Positions 28,310-37,390 of a stretch of 64,000 bases of DNA are shown one piece after another (within the stretch, counting starts at the first letter, position 1; each line of letters begins with the position of its first letter). The notes beneath the pieces were generated by a model, which saw only the letters and a program-made list of their open reading frames with translations, was not told the DNA's origin and ran no database searches. This stretch comes from Sphingomonas sp. GTDB lineage: Bacteria > Pseudomonadota > Alphaproteobacteria > Sphingomonadales > Sphingomonadaceae. Location: contig JAFKLY010000003.1 in NCBI GenBank assembly GCA_017304655.1, positions 434,001-498,000 on the forward strand, read 5' to 3'. The position numbers and the translations under genes were made by a program.

Positions 28310-29566
28310 ATGCAGACGGGCGAGGGAGCCGCGCCGGGTGGCGTGGCGCGGCGGAGTGCGGGATATCAGGCCTGGCTGGTGGGCCTGCTCAGCATCAATT
28401 TCGGCATCGTGTTCTTCGATCGGCAGGCGCTCAACGTGCTCATGCCGTTCGTGCAGCCGGAGCTGCAGCTCAGCAACACGCAGATCGGCCTGCTGGCCAG
28501 TGCGCTGTCCTTCACCTGGGCGCTCGCCGCCTTCGGCATCGGCAAGCTCTCGGACAGTATCGGCAACCGCAAGCTGCTGCTGATCCTCTCCACGCTGGGC
28601 TTCTCGCTCTGCTCCTTCGTCAGCGGCGTGGCGACCAGCTTCCTCTTCATGCTCTCCGCCCGGCTGCTGATGGGCGCGGCGGAAGGCGGCATCATGCCGA
28701 TCAGCCACGCGATGGTCGCGACGGAAGTGGACCCCAAGCATCGCGGCCTGGCGCAGGGCATCGCGCAGAATTTCGGCTCGAACCTGCTCGGCTCGTTCAT
28801 CGCGCCGGTGCTGCTCGTGTGGTTCGGGCAGGAATTCGGCTGGCGCAATGCCTTCTTCCTCGCCGCCATCCCCGGCATCATCAGCGCGATGATCATTTGG
28901 GCGACGCTCAAGGAGCCGCCCGCCCCGCCCAGGCCCTCGGCGGAACATGATGGCGAGAGCTACGGCGTTCTTGATGCGCTCAGGAACCGTAACGTGTTCA
29001 TCTGCGTGGCGCTGGGCGTGCTGATGGTCGCCTATTTCGTGATCTGCCTCACCTTCCTGCCCATCTACCTCACCAGCATCCGCGGCTACAGCGCGACGGA
29101 GATGAGCTGGCTGATCGGCACGCTCGGCATTTCCGCGACCATCGGCAGTTTCGCCACATCCGGCCTGTCGGACATGATCGGCCGCAAGCCGGTGATGATC
29201 GCCATGCCCCTCATCGGCATCATCCTGCCGCTGGGCGCCATGTACTGGAGCGGATCGGTCTGGGGGCTGGCCGCCATCTTCTTCTTCGGCTGGGGACTCA
29301 ACGGCATCTTCCCGCTGTTCATGGCCACCGTCCCGTCCGAAAGCGTCGATCCGCGCCATGCGGCGACCGCGCTCGGCCTCACCATGGGATCGGCCGAGAT
29401 ATTGGGCGGCGTGTTCGCGCCCGGCATCGCCGGTGCCGCGGCGGACGCCAGCACGCTGGCCGCGCCGCTCTGGATCATGATCGCGCTCACGATCGTCTCG
29501 GGCATCATCGCGATGTTCCTGAAGGAGACCGCGCCATCGCAAGTGGGGGCGCGGGCGGCCGGATGA
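28310..29566 (+). CDS. MFS transporter, aromatic/organic acid carrier type
   Basis: 418 aa with 12 expected membrane helices. Helix 1 (WLVGLLSINFGIVFFDRQAL) is followed by the loop 2-3 signature GIGKLSDSIGNRKLLL and a second, GLSDMIGRKPVMIAM, between helices 8 and 9. The pattern resembles the anion:cation symporter branch that imports aromatic and dicarboxylic acids. The ATG chosen follows GGAGAGGGGG; an in-frame TTG upstream sits inside that site. It is a single gene between the toxin-antitoxin island and a convergent MetE-like gene. Substrate unknown, but an aromatic acid is likely in this region. Confidence 0.85.
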   Translation: MQTGEGAAPGGVARRSAGYQAWLVGLLSINFGIVFFDRQALNVLMPFVQPELQLSNTQIGLLASALSFTWALAAFGIGKLSDSIGNRKLLLILSTLGFSLCSFVSGVATSFLFMLSARLLMGAAEGGIMPISHAMVATEVDPKHRGLAQGIAQNFGSNLLGSFIAPVLLVWFGQEFGWRNAFFLAAIPGIISAMIIWATLKEPPAPPRPSAEHDGESYGVLDALRNRNVFICVALGVLMVAYFVICLTFLPIYLTSIRGYSATEMSWLIGTLGISATIGSFATSGLSDMIGRKPVMIAMPLIGIILPLGAMYWSGSVWGLAAIFFFGWGLNGIFPLFMATVPSESVDPRHAATALGLTMGSAEILGGVFAPGIAGAAADASTLAAPLWIMIALTIVSGIIAMFLKETAPSQVGARAAG

Positions 29567-29599
29567 CCCGGCGCCCGCGCCATTCCCCGTCAGTTCAGC

Positions 29600-30730
29600 T
29601 CAAAGGCGGGCCGCGGCGATATCGGCGCCTTCGCGCAGGGCATGCAGCTTCTTCCAGGTGACGGCGGGGTCGATCTTGCCATAGCCGGCGAAGGTGCCGA
29701 AGCCGCAGTCCGTGCTGCCGATCACCCGGTCCGCGCCGACAATGCCGGCAAAGCGCTCGATGCGCTGGGCGATCAGTTCCGGGTGCTCGACATAGTTGGA
29801 GCAGGTGTCGATGAGACCGGGCGCCAGCACCACATCGTCGGGCAGCTTCGCGCCGCGCCACACCGTCCACTCATGCTCGTGGCGCGGATTGGCGGCCTCG
29901 AACAGCAGGATGCCCGGACGCGCGCTCAGGATCGTCGGCAGGACCTTGCCGAGGTCGATATCGAAATCATGGGGGCCTTCATAATTGCCCCAGCAGATGT
30001 GCATCCGCAGCCGGTCGCGCGGCAGCCCCTCGGTTGCGGCATTGAGCGCCTCGACATTGGCCTGCGCGATCTTGACGAACTCGTCGTCGCTCAGGTCCTG
30101 GTAGCCGGTGTGGCGCGACATGGCGAGGTCCGGGCAATCGAGCTGCAGGTCGAAACCGGCGTCGATGATCGCCTGATATTCCGGGCGCATCGCCGTCACC
30201 AGATCGGCCAGATAGGCCTCGTGACTCGGATAATAGGCATTGGGCTGGAACGCAGTGATGAGGCCCGGCGAGGCCGCATTCATGAAGGCCCTCACGCCGC
30301 CGCCCTTCTCGTCGAGCACCGAACGGAACCGGCGGATATCCTCATGGCACGGTTCCATCGTGCGCAGCTTGACCGGCGCGATGCACGAGGCCCGGGTGAA
30401 TTCCTGGTCGCCCATGATCGCCGCGAGCTTCTTGCGCAGGTCGGGCAGCGGCGCCAGATCGAGCGCCGGCTTGCGCGGACTGTGCCCGCCGAAGCCCTCC
30501 AGTCGCTCGATGATATAAGTCGAGTAACCAACTTTTCCGAGTTCACCATCCGAAACGATGCTTATGCCCGCCTCGACCTGACGATCGACGGCATCGGCAA
30601 TCGCGCCCCGCACGACCCGGTCAAACTCGGCGGCATCATAAGGCTCGCCATGGTCCCGCGCGAGCAACAGCGCAGTAAGCTCCTGACCTCTCGGCAAACT
30701 TCCGACATGAGTCGTGGCAATAGTGGGCAT
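29600..30730 (-). CDS. MetE-like (cobalamin-independent methionine synthase C-terminal domain) protein
   Basis: 376 aa, only the catalytic UROD/MetE barrel, without the MetE N-terminal half. The start TTHVGSLPRGQEL is the family opening. Zinc-ligand segments are MHICWGNYEG (His and Cys) and STDCGFGTFAGYGK (the C-terminal Cys). Members of this branch move methyl groups or thiols using zinc-activated thiolates; examples are methionine synthases and the epoxyalkane:coenzyme M transferase. It is divergent from the second TonB receptor. It may serve in one-carbon traffic from O-demethylation or act on an aromatic substrate; neither is shown. Confidence 0.75.
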   Translation of the reverse strand: MPTIATTHVGSLPRGQELTALLLARDHGEPYDAAEFDRVVRGAIADAVDRQVEAGISIVSDGELGKVGYSTYIIERLEGFGGHSPRKPALDLAPLPDLRKKLAAIMGDQEFTRASCIAPVKLRTMEPCHEDIRRFRSVLDEKGGGVRAFMNAASPGLITAFQPNAYYPSHEAYLADLVTAMRPEYQAIIDAGFDLQLDCPDLAMSRHTGYQDLSDDEFVKIAQANVEALNAATEGLPRDRLRMHICWGNYEGPHDFDIDLGKVLPTILSARPGILLFEAANPRHEHEWTVWRGAKLPDDVVLAPGLIDTCSNYVEHPELIAQRIERFAGIVGADRVIGSTDCGFGTFAGYGKIDPAVTWKKLHALREGADIAAARL

Positions 30731-30793
30731 TCGACTTGGTCTCCTTTGCACAATTGTTTCCAACTATATGATTAGCAGGCTCAGTGATGGCTT

Positions 30794-30806
30794 TTCCAAA
30801 ATGGAA
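30794..30806. promoter_or_regulatory. Small inverted repeat in the MetE-like/TonB receptor divergent region
   Basis: TTCCA and TGGAA flank AAA in the 232-bp region between the divergent MetE-like and TonB receptor genes. It could be an operator for either. The rest of this region is AT-richer than average, as expected for promoters, and shows no gene. Confidence 0.3.
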
Positions 30807-30962
30807 GGATTAATGACAATGTCTGTTTCACTTCGTGAAATCGCCCTTCCGGACACGCCCGTGTGACTTACTAGACACAGTGCCCCATGCTAGAAGCAAT
30901 TTTAGTCGGCACCTGCCTCAAGGGCAGCATCAATATTACGCCGACACTTGGAGGAGAGAGAT

Positions 30963-33533
30963 ATGCGCGTGCAACACGCAGTCAGTACCGCTGTGATTGC
31001 CTTGGCGACCGCCCTCGCCGCTCCGGCCTGGGCACAGGCCGATGCCGCCAATGACACGGATGCCAACCAAACCCAAGACATTATCGTCACCGCGCAGTTC
31101 CGCGAAACCCGGCTGCAGGATACGCCAATCGCGATCACTGCCGTGAACGCCGCCCTGCTCGACCAGCGCGGACAAACGAGTATCGCCGACGTCGCAGCGC
31201 AATCCCCGAACGTGACGCTGCGGCCGCAGCCGCAAAATGGCGGCGCCGGGCTCATTGCCTTCATTCGCGGTGTCGGTCAGACCGATTTCAACTACGCACT
31301 CGATCCCGGCGTGGGCGTCTATATTGACGATGTCTACATTCCTACCCTGTCCAGCTCGCTCCTCGACCTCATGGATCTGGACCGTGTCGAGATCCTGCGC
31401 GGTCCGCAGGGCACGCTGGCGGGCAAGAACTCGATCGGCGGCGCCATCAAGCTGTTCAGTGCCAAGCCCGACGGTTCCGGCTCCGGCTCGTTCCAGGCGA
31501 CCTATGGCTCCTACAATCGCCTCGACTTCCGCGGCACGGCCGACTTCAAGGTCACCGACAACTTGTTCGTGCGCGTCTCCGGCGTCGCCAAGAGCCGCGA
31601 TGGTTATGTCGACCTGCTCGACTATGGCGTGACTCATCCGACCTCAAACGTGCCGGCAAGCAACGCGCGTGGCGCCAATGGTGTCGTCGGCACGCAGGGC
31701 GGCCAGTCCTACGTCGCAGGCCGGATCGCGCTGCGCTGGGAGCCGACCGACAATCTGGAAATCAACTTGGCCGGCGACTACACCTCCGACCATTCCGAGC
31801 CCGCGCCGACTGTCGTGATCGCGGCTGGCCTGCCCGGCCCGACATCGACCAACCCGAACGCCTTCAATCCGTCCATTCCCAATCCCGCGACCAACGCCAA
31901 TGGCGGCGCCTGGCTAACCGGTAAGAATGGTCAGCCCGTTCCCGTCGGTTGCGCGTTCGTGCCTGCTGGCCGGTATAGCTGCGACACACTGGCGGCCTCC
32001 GTCTATGGCGGCGATCGGCGCTTCGTCAGCTACGCCAACTTCCTGGACGGCATGACGCCGACTTCACAAGCGCCGTACAAGCCCTATGCAGCGCTGCAGA
32101 ACCAGAACTTTGTGGGCTGGGGTATCCACGGCAATGTGACGCTGAAGCTGAGCGACAGCCTAAATCTGGTCTGGATCTCGTCCTACCGTCAGTATCAGTC
32201 GAACTTCGGCCAGGATCAGGATGCCACGCCGGTGCCGGTTGCTCAGCTGGACAACCAGCTCAACCACCACGCCTGGAGCCAGGAAATCCGACTGAACGGC
32301 AAGATCGGCGACTTCGCGGATTACACGATCGGCGGCTTCTATTTCGATCAGGAGGGCAAATATACCGCCCGCGTCGACCTCAACTATGCCGGCATCGACT
32401 TCGTCCATGGTCCGGACACGACGCCTTCGACGTCCAAGGCGATCTTCGCCAACGGCGTGATCCGCCCGATCGAGGGCTGGAGCATTTCCGGCGGCCTGCG
32501 CTACACCAAGGACGAGAAGACCTATACCTACTTCCGCAGCAATCCGGACGGCACGGTGCCCTTCGTCAACGTGCCGCCGGCCTTGCCCTATCCGATCCCG
32601 ATCTGCCAGTTCTTCCAGGGTGCGCCCACCGCTGGTCCGACCGGCATCGGCAACACGCCGAACTGCCTGCTCTCAGGCCTGTACAACATCAGCGACACCT
32701 TCAAGGGCGATCGTTGGGACTGGCGGATTTCGACCGACTTCCGCTTCTCGCCGGAACTGCTGGTCTATGGTTCGGTCGCGACCGGCTTCAAGGGCGGCGG
32801 CGTGAACCCGCGTCCGTTCTTCGGCCCCTCGGCCGGCTCCTGTACCGCAGCGGGCTATGTCGCTCCGGCGCCGTGCAACCAGCTCGGCAGCTTCAATCCG
32901 GAGACGCTCACGACCTACGAACTGGGCTTCAAGTCCGACCTGTTCGATCGTCGCGTGCGCCTCAATGGTGCGGTGTTCCTCAACAAGTATAACGACATCA
33001 TCCTGACGCTCTCGGCTTGCCCCTCCTCGCCCTGCCTCAAGCCGACGAACGTCGGTAAGGCAGACGTCAAGGGCTTCGAACTCGAGACGACAATCCGGCC
33101 GCTGGACGGCCTGACGATCGACGGCAGCCTGAGCTACATCAACTTCCAGTACAAGAATGTCGGCACCTCGGGCATCAGCATCAACGCGACCACGCCGTAC
33201 ACCCCGGAATGGACCTACAGTTTCGGCGTCCAGTATGACCATGAAATCGCACCTGGCACGATCAGCGCCCGTTTCGACGGGTCCTTCCAGTCGGATATCT
33301 TCACGGAGTCCTCGAACTCCGAGTGGAGCCGGGTGAAGGGCAACTTCCTGGGCAATGGCCGCCTGACCTTCACCACGAAGGACAAGGACTGGAGACTGTC
33401 TCTGGAAGTCCAGAACATCTTCAACAAGTTCTACTATCTGACAGTCAGCGATGTTTCGGCCTCGCTCGGCGTCGTCACCGGCGTGCCGGCGACGCCCCGT
33501 ACCTGGGCTCTGACGGTCAAGCGGTCGTTCTGA
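30963..33533 (+). CDS. TonB-dependent outer-membrane receptor
   Basis: 856 aa. The signal peptide ends near AWAQ (residue 25), the TonB box-like DIIVTAQFRE starts at about residue 39, the plug contains VERVEILRGPQGTL-type sequence (here DRVEILRGPQGTLAGKNSIG) and the barrel ends RTWALTVKRSF. It is close in plan to the other two receptors of the window. GGAGGAGAGAG precedes the chosen ATG, five codons inside a slightly longer open frame. A hairpin follows, and the next genes form the aryl-ketone-type cluster, whose substrate it may import. Confidence 0.93.
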   Translation: MRVQHAVSTAVIALATALAAPAWAQADAANDTDANQTQDIIVTAQFRETRLQDTPIAITAVNAALLDQRGQTSIADVAAQSPNVTLRPQPQNGGAGLIAFIRGVGQTDFNYALDPGVGVYIDDVYIPTLSSSLLDLMDLDRVEILRGPQGTLAGKNSIGGAIKLFSAKPDGSGSGSFQATYGSYNRLDFRGTADFKVTDNLFVRVSGVAKSRDGYVDLLDYGVTHPTSNVPASNARGANGVVGTQGGQSYVAGRIALRWEPTDNLEINLAGDYTSDHSEPAPTVVIAAGLPGPTSTNPNAFNPSIPNPATNANGGAWLTGKNGQPVPVGCAFVPAGRYSCDTLAASVYGGDRRFVSYANFLDGMTPTSQAPYKPYAALQNQNFVGWGIHGNVTLKLSDSLNLVWISSYRQYQSNFGQDQDATPVPVAQLDNQLNHHAWSQEIRLNGKIGDFADYTIGGFYFDQEGKYTARVDLNYAGIDFVHGPDTTPSTSKAIFANGVIRPIEGWSISGGLRYTKDEKTYTYFRSNPDGTVPFVNVPPALPYPIPICQFFQGAPTAGPTGIGNTPNCLLSGLYNISDTFKGDRWDWRISTDFRFSPELLVYGSVATGFKGGGVNPRPFFGPSAGSCTAAGYVAPAPCNQLGSFNPETLTTYELGFKSDLFDRRVRLNGAVFLNKYNDIILTLSACPSSPCLKPTNVGKADVKGFELETTIRPLDGLTIDGSLSYINFQYKNVGTSGISINATTPYTPEWTYSFGVQYDHEIAPGTISARFDGSFQSDIFTESSNSEWSRVKGNFLGNGRLTFTTKDKDWRLSLEVQNIFNKFYYLTVSDVSASLGVVTGVPATPRTWALTVKRSF

Positions 33534-33562
33534 CCGCAGCATGTCATAATCCTGAGAGGATG

Positions 33563-33592
33563 GAAGGGGTCGGGCTTGTTCCCGGCCCCTTC
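33563..33592 (+). terminator. Terminator after the second TonB receptor
   Basis: Arms of 12 bases (GAAGGGGTCGGG and its near complement, 11 of 12 pairs) around CTTGTT, starting 30 bp after the receptor stop. It separates the receptor from the downstream cluster. Confidence 0.7.
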
Positions 33593-33702
33593 TGCTTCGA
33601 GGGCGTAGCGGCGCTTTCAGGCAGCTCTGCTCAGGATTTCTCATGATGAACCGCCCGGCATTATGATACGGAAGCGCTTGATCCCAAGGCGGCAACCTGC
33701 TT

Positions 33703-33716
33703 TCTATCATGATAGA
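33703..33716. promoter_or_regulatory. Perfect 14-bp palindrome upstream of the aryl-ketone cluster
   Basis: TCTATCATGATAGA is fully symmetric and lies 59 bp upstream of the VOC gene that opens the cluster, in an AT-rich promoter-like stretch. An IclR regulator encoded at the end of the cluster is a candidate for binding it. Confidence 0.5.
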
Positions 33717-33775
33717 TAATGAGCAGCCGAACCGACGGCTCGCGGCCCGTTCGCCAGAATTCAGGAGAGCGCTTC

Positions 33776-34189
33776 ATGCTGATCAAACGGCTCGACCATG
33801 TGAACATCCGCACGCGCGACCTGCCGCCCGTAGTGGCTTTCTATCGCGACATATTGGAGCTGGAGGAGCGCGACCCGCCGTCCAACCTCGACAAGACGAT
33901 GGTCCGCTGGATGTACGATCACAAGGACGACCCGATCGTCCATATCAGCACGCCCGGCGCGCTCAGCGAACATGGCATCTATGACAACATCACCGGCACG
34001 ACTGGTGGGCTCGACCATGTCGCCTTCCAATGCGTCGGCCTCGGCCCGCTGGTCGAGCGACTGGAAAAGTTCGGCGTGCCCTGGCGGTCAAACCGCGTCG
34101 AGGTGATCAAGATGACGCAGGTGTTCCTGCACGATCCCACCGGCGTGCAGATCGAACTCAACGTCTTTGACGAGGATCCAGCCGGCTGA
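33776..34189 (+). CDS. VOC-superfamily protein (glyoxalase/extradiol dioxygenase fold)
   Basis: 137 aa, one VOC unit pair. LIKRLDHVNIRTRDLPPVVA at the start gives a metal-ligand His (DHVNI); GGLDHVAFQCVG gives a second His, and the C-terminal HDPTGVQIELNVF a Glu, a complete His-His-Glu set. It could be a glyoxalase, an epimerase or a small dioxygenase. The start follows CAGGAGAG. It is the first gene of the cluster, so if arylglyoxals or similar reactive aldehydes arise downstream it could handle them, an inference. Confidence 0.8.
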   Translation: MLIKRLDHVNIRTRDLPPVVAFYRDILELEERDPPSNLDKTMVRWMYDHKDDPIVHISTPGALSEHGIYDNITGTTGGLDHVAFQCVGLGPLVERLEKFGVPWRSNRVEVIKMTQVFLHDPTGVQIELNVFDEDPAG

Positions 34190-34244
34190 ACCGGGACGAG
34201 GTCAACACAGATCCGGAAAAACAGAACGAACAGGAGAGCCCCGC

Positions 34245-34790
34245 ATGAACCGGCCAGAGAGCAAGATGACCGCTCCGCCCAGTCAGGAGCGGAAAATCGT
34301 CAGGGTCCCGGAGCTTTTCCCTGACCTGATTGCCAAGCATGCGCATCCCGGCCGCTTCGTCCATTATGACGAGACGGACAGTCCCTGGGTTCCGTTCGGC
34401 GAGAATGCCGCGATCAAGCATCTCCTGTTCGACACGCGGCACAACATTTATTCCAACATCCTGTGGATGAAGCGCCCGGCCGTGGTCGGCACCCACAAGC
34501 ATCGTGGCTATGTGGTCATGATGTGCCTCGAAGGCAGCGTGCATTATCTCGAGTATGACTGGCTCGCGACGCCCGGCTGCTTCATTTATGAAACGCCCGG
34601 CGAGGCCCACACGCTGGTGACTGATCATCCGGAAGGCTGCAAGCTGTTCGGATGGATGCAGGGGCCCAATGAATTCTATGATCCCGACGGCAATCTCGTC
34701 ATGACCGCCGATGTCTGGTGGTTCATGGACCATTATGAGAGTTACTGCCGCGAGAACGGTCTGCCGATCAACAAGGAGCTCTACCTGTGA
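34245..34790 (+). CDS. Cupin resembling 2,4'-dihydroxyacetophenone dioxygenase, copy 1
   Basis: 181 aa, one cupin barrel. Metal ligands are probably His84 and His86 (GTHKHRG) and His122 (PGEAHTL). The surrounding VHYLEYDWLATPGCFIYETP resembles the ChrR-like cupin of 2,4'-dihydroxyacetophenone dioxygenase, which uses O2 to cut the bond between the carbonyl and the CH2OH group and release formate and an aromatic acid. A CAGGAGAG ribosome site is present and the stop overlaps the next start (GTGA). A related cupin is encoded 2 kb downstream. Family fit is good; the substrate is inferred to be an alpha-hydroxy aryl ketone. Confidence 0.75.
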   Translation: MNRPESKMTAPPSQERKIVRVPELFPDLIAKHAHPGRFVHYDETDSPWVPFGENAAIKHLLFDTRHNIYSNILWMKRPAVVGTHKHRGYVVMMCLEGSVHYLEYDWLATPGCFIYETPGEAHTLVTDHPEGCKLFGWMQGPNEFYDPDGNLVMTADVWWFMDHYESYCRENGLPINKELYL

Positions 34791-35635
34791 GTGGCGTGAC
34801 GAGCGGGAAAGGCCCCAAGGCCCTGGAGCAGTTCGACATTGCCGGGCGCAGCGCGCTCGTCACCGGTGCCGCCTCCGGCATTGGCCTGGCCTACGCTGAG
34901 ACGATGGCCGAAGCCGGCGCACGGGTCACACTCACTGATGTGGATGGCGCTGCCGCAGAACGCGAGGCGGCCCGTCTGCGTGACGAGGGCTATGCTGTCC
35001 GCGCGGCACAACTCGATGTATCCGACCGCACCCGCACGACGCAGGTGTTCGATGAGCATGAAGCGGCCTATGGCGGTCTCGATATCGCCTTCGCCAATGC
35101 GGGTCTCGGCCTTGGTCCCGGCTTCTGGAACCCGAATGGCCACCGCGACCCGAACGGTCAGGTCGACACCTATGACCCGGCCATGTGGGACAAGATCATC
35201 GCGATCAACCTGACTGGCGCCTACAATACGATGCGCGATGCAGCGCGACTGATGAAGAAGGGCGGCAAAGGCGGCTCGATCATCGCCACCTCATCCAATG
35301 CGGCGGTGATTTGCGAAGCGATTGTCCCCATGCCCTATATGCCTTCCAAAGCCGGCGTAAGCCACATGGTCCGGCATCTCGCGCTGGAACTGGGCCAGTA
35401 CCAGATCCGCGTGAACGCCATCCTCCCCGGCCCCTTCGTCACCAACATCGCCGATGGCTCCCTCAAGGACCCCGTGGTGCGCAAGGCATGGGACGAGTCC
35501 ACGCTGATGGGCCGCATCGCCGAGACCTATCAGATCAAGCCGCTCGCCCTTTATCTCGCCTCGGACGCATCGAGCTATGTGACCGGCGCGCAGATGATGA
35601 TTGATGGCGGCATGGGCCTGGGCAAGTTCGGCTGA
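34787..35635 (+). CDS. Short-chain dehydrogenase/reductase
   Basis: 282 aa starting with GTG, chosen because it overlaps the cupin stop (GTGA) with AAGGAG upstream. The classical SDR motifs are present: TGAASGIG, ANAGLG, the Ser in ATSSNAA and YMPSK. A loop after the central strand (GPGFWNPNGHRDPNG) is longer than usual and probably shapes the substrate pocket. It likely oxidises a side-chain alcohol to a ketone or the reverse, feeding the cupin dioxygenase; this is inferred from the operon. Confidence 0.85.
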   Translation: MSGVTSGKGPKALEQFDIAGRSALVTGAASGIGLAYAETMAEAGARVTLTDVDGAAAEREAARLRDEGYAVRAAQLDVSDRTRTTQVFDEHEAAYGGLDIAFANAGLGLGPGFWNPNGHRDPNGQVDTYDPAMWDKIIAINLTGAYNTMRDAARLMKKGGKGGSIIATSSNAAVICEAIVPMPYMPSKAGVSHMVRHLALELGQYQIRVNAILPGPFVTNIADGSLKDPVVRKAWDESTLMGRIAETYQIKPLALYLASDASSYVTGAQMMIDGGMGLGKFG

Positions 35636-35726
35636 ACGAAGAACAAGATGCACCGCCTTCCTCCCGTCCACCGATGACAGGACGGTGGGAAGGCGGGAAC
35701 GACGAATTGAAGGAGACAGCAACGCC

Positions 35727-36842
35727 ATGACCACCGCCGCTCAGGCCGCCATCTGCTATGGCAATACCAAGCCGTTCGCCATCGAAGCCATCACGCTCGA
35801 CGATCCGCGTGCGGACGAAGTGCTGGTGCGCATAGGTGCGTGCGGAGTCTGCCACACGGACATGGCCGTTCGCGACGAACAGCTGCCCACGCCCCTGCCC
35901 GCCATTCTTGGCCATGAAGGCGCAGGGGTGGTCGAGAAGGTTGGCGCCAACATCACGCATGTGAAGCCGGGAGACCGGGTGATCATGAGCTTCAACAGCT
36001 GTGGTCATTGCCCGAGCTGTGGGGTCGACAAGCCGACCTATTGCTACAATTTCGTGCCGGAGAACTGGCTCGGCACACGGCCTGATGGCAGCCATACGGC
36101 CCATCAGGGCGAGAGCGGCGTCAACGCGAATTTCTTCGGCCAGTCCTCCTTCGCCACCTATGCCATCGCGCATGCCCGCAACGTGGTGAAAGTGCCGGAG
36201 AGTGCCGCAGCGGTCTCGTTCGAGACGCTCGCACCGCTGGGGTGCGGACTGATGACCGGCGCCGGCGCCGTGCTGCGCAGCATGGCGGTGCGCGCGGGCA
36301 TGCCGATCGCCGTGTTCGGCACGGGCGCGGTCGGGCTGGCCGCAGTGATGGCCGCGAAGATCGCAGGCGCCTACCCGATCATTGCCATCGATATCCACGA
36401 CAACCGCCTGGCGCTCGCCCGTGAGCTTGGCGCGACCCACACGATCAATGGCCGAACCCAGAACGCGGTCGAGGAAATCCGCGCAATCTGCCCGCAGGGT
36501 CTCGGCTATGCCTTCGACACGACCGGCATCAACACCCTGATCGAACAGGCGTTCAGCCTGCTGGCGCCGCTCGGCATCCTGGGCATCGTCGGCGCCGCGC
36601 CGCCGAGCGACAACCTGACTTTCAACGAAAGCAGCTTCATGGGCGGCGGCAAGCGGGTGATGGGCGTACTGGGCGGCGACTCTGACCTTGTAACCTTCCT
36701 GCCCGAACTCATCGAGCATCATCTTGCCGGCCGCTTCCCGCACGATCGGCTCATCAAGACATTCCCCTTCGACCAGATCAACGAGGCCTTCCATGCCGGC
36801 GAGAGCGGCGCGGTAGTGAAACCCGTTCTGACCATGGCCTGA
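35727..36842 (+). CDS. Zinc-dependent alcohol dehydrogenase, aryl-alcohol type
   Basis: 371 aa, MDR family. The catalytic zinc site is GACGVCHTDM (Cys) with GHEGAGVV (His-Glu) and the later Cys in PLGCGLMTGAG. Structural zinc cysteines are in SCGHCPSCGVDKPTYC. The NAD site is FGTGAVGLAAV. The layout is that of the XylB/benzyl-alcohol dehydrogenase group. AAGGAG precedes the ATG. In this cluster it could oxidise a primary side-chain alcohol (CH2OH) to the aldehyde. Confidence 0.87.
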   Translation: MTTAAQAAICYGNTKPFAIEAITLDDPRADEVLVRIGACGVCHTDMAVRDEQLPTPLPAILGHEGAGVVEKVGANITHVKPGDRVIMSFNSCGHCPSCGVDKPTYCYNFVPENWLGTRPDGSHTAHQGESGVNANFFGQSSFATYAIAHARNVVKVPESAAAVSFETLAPLGCGLMTGAGAVLRSMAVRAGMPIAVFGTGAVGLAAVMAAKIAGAYPIIAIDIHDNRLALARELGATHTINGRTQNAVEEIRAICPQGLGYAFDTTGINTLIEQAFSLLAPLGILGIVGAAPPSDNLTFNESSFMGGGKRVMGVLGGDSDLVTFLPELIEHHLAGRFPHDRLIKTFPFDQINEAFHAGESGAVVKPVLTMA

Positions 36843-36858
36843 CAGGGGAGAGACGGCG

Positions 36859-37383
36859 ATGGTCCCCGCGCCCGGCGAATCCTTCCACAGCGACAGCATC
36901 GACCTGCCCTGGGCGGAAAGCTGGTCGGGCGATCCGCGCATTCAGCTCAAGGTGCTGATGGTGGATGTGGAAGGCGGACGCTATGCCGTGCGCATGCGGT
37001 TTCGCGCCGGGCTACAGGCCGTGCCGCACAAGCACACTGGCGAGGTCCACGCTTACACGTTCAGCGGCAAATGGACCTATCTGGACTATGCCGACAGCCC
37101 ACCCAATGTCGCCGGCTCCTACCTGTTCGAACCGCCGGGCACGACGCATACGCTCAAGATCGCAGACGATGCCGGCGAATGGACGGAGGTGCTCTTCGTC
37201 CTCTACGGCGCCATGCTGCATCTGGACGAGAGCGGTGCCGTAATCGGCGTCACCGATGCCGAAGCCGTGCTGGCCGAATATCGCCAGCGCCTGATCGATC
37301 AGCGGATGCCCATACCGGCCAGCCTGCCGATCGGCGGACGCATGGCCTACCGTCCGCTCGGCATCCAGCACCCCCAGGAGTAA
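36859..37383 (+). CDS. Cupin resembling 2,4'-dihydroxyacetophenone dioxygenase, copy 2
   Basis: 174 aa. The cupin metal site is His57 and His59 (VPHKHTG) and His97 (GTTHTLK), with KWTYLDYADSPPNVAGSYLF and EPPGTTHTL. It is clearly related to the first cupin of the cluster but diverged, so the two probably take different substrates or catalyse different steps. GGGGAGAG is placed correctly for the ATG. It lies 16 bp after one alcohol dehydrogenase and 7 bp before another. Dioxygenase activity is inferred from resemblance to the dihydroxyacetophenone dioxygenase family. Confidence 0.72.
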   Translation: MVPAPGESFHSDSIDLPWAESWSGDPRIQLKVLMVDVEGGRYAVRMRFRAGLQAVPHKHTGEVHAYTFSGKWTYLDYADSPPNVAGSYLFEPPGTTHTLKIADDAGEWTEVLFVLYGAMLHLDESGAVIGVTDAEAVLAEYRQRLIDQRMPIPASLPIGGRMAYRPLGIQHPQE

Positions 37384-37390
37384 ATCCGTC

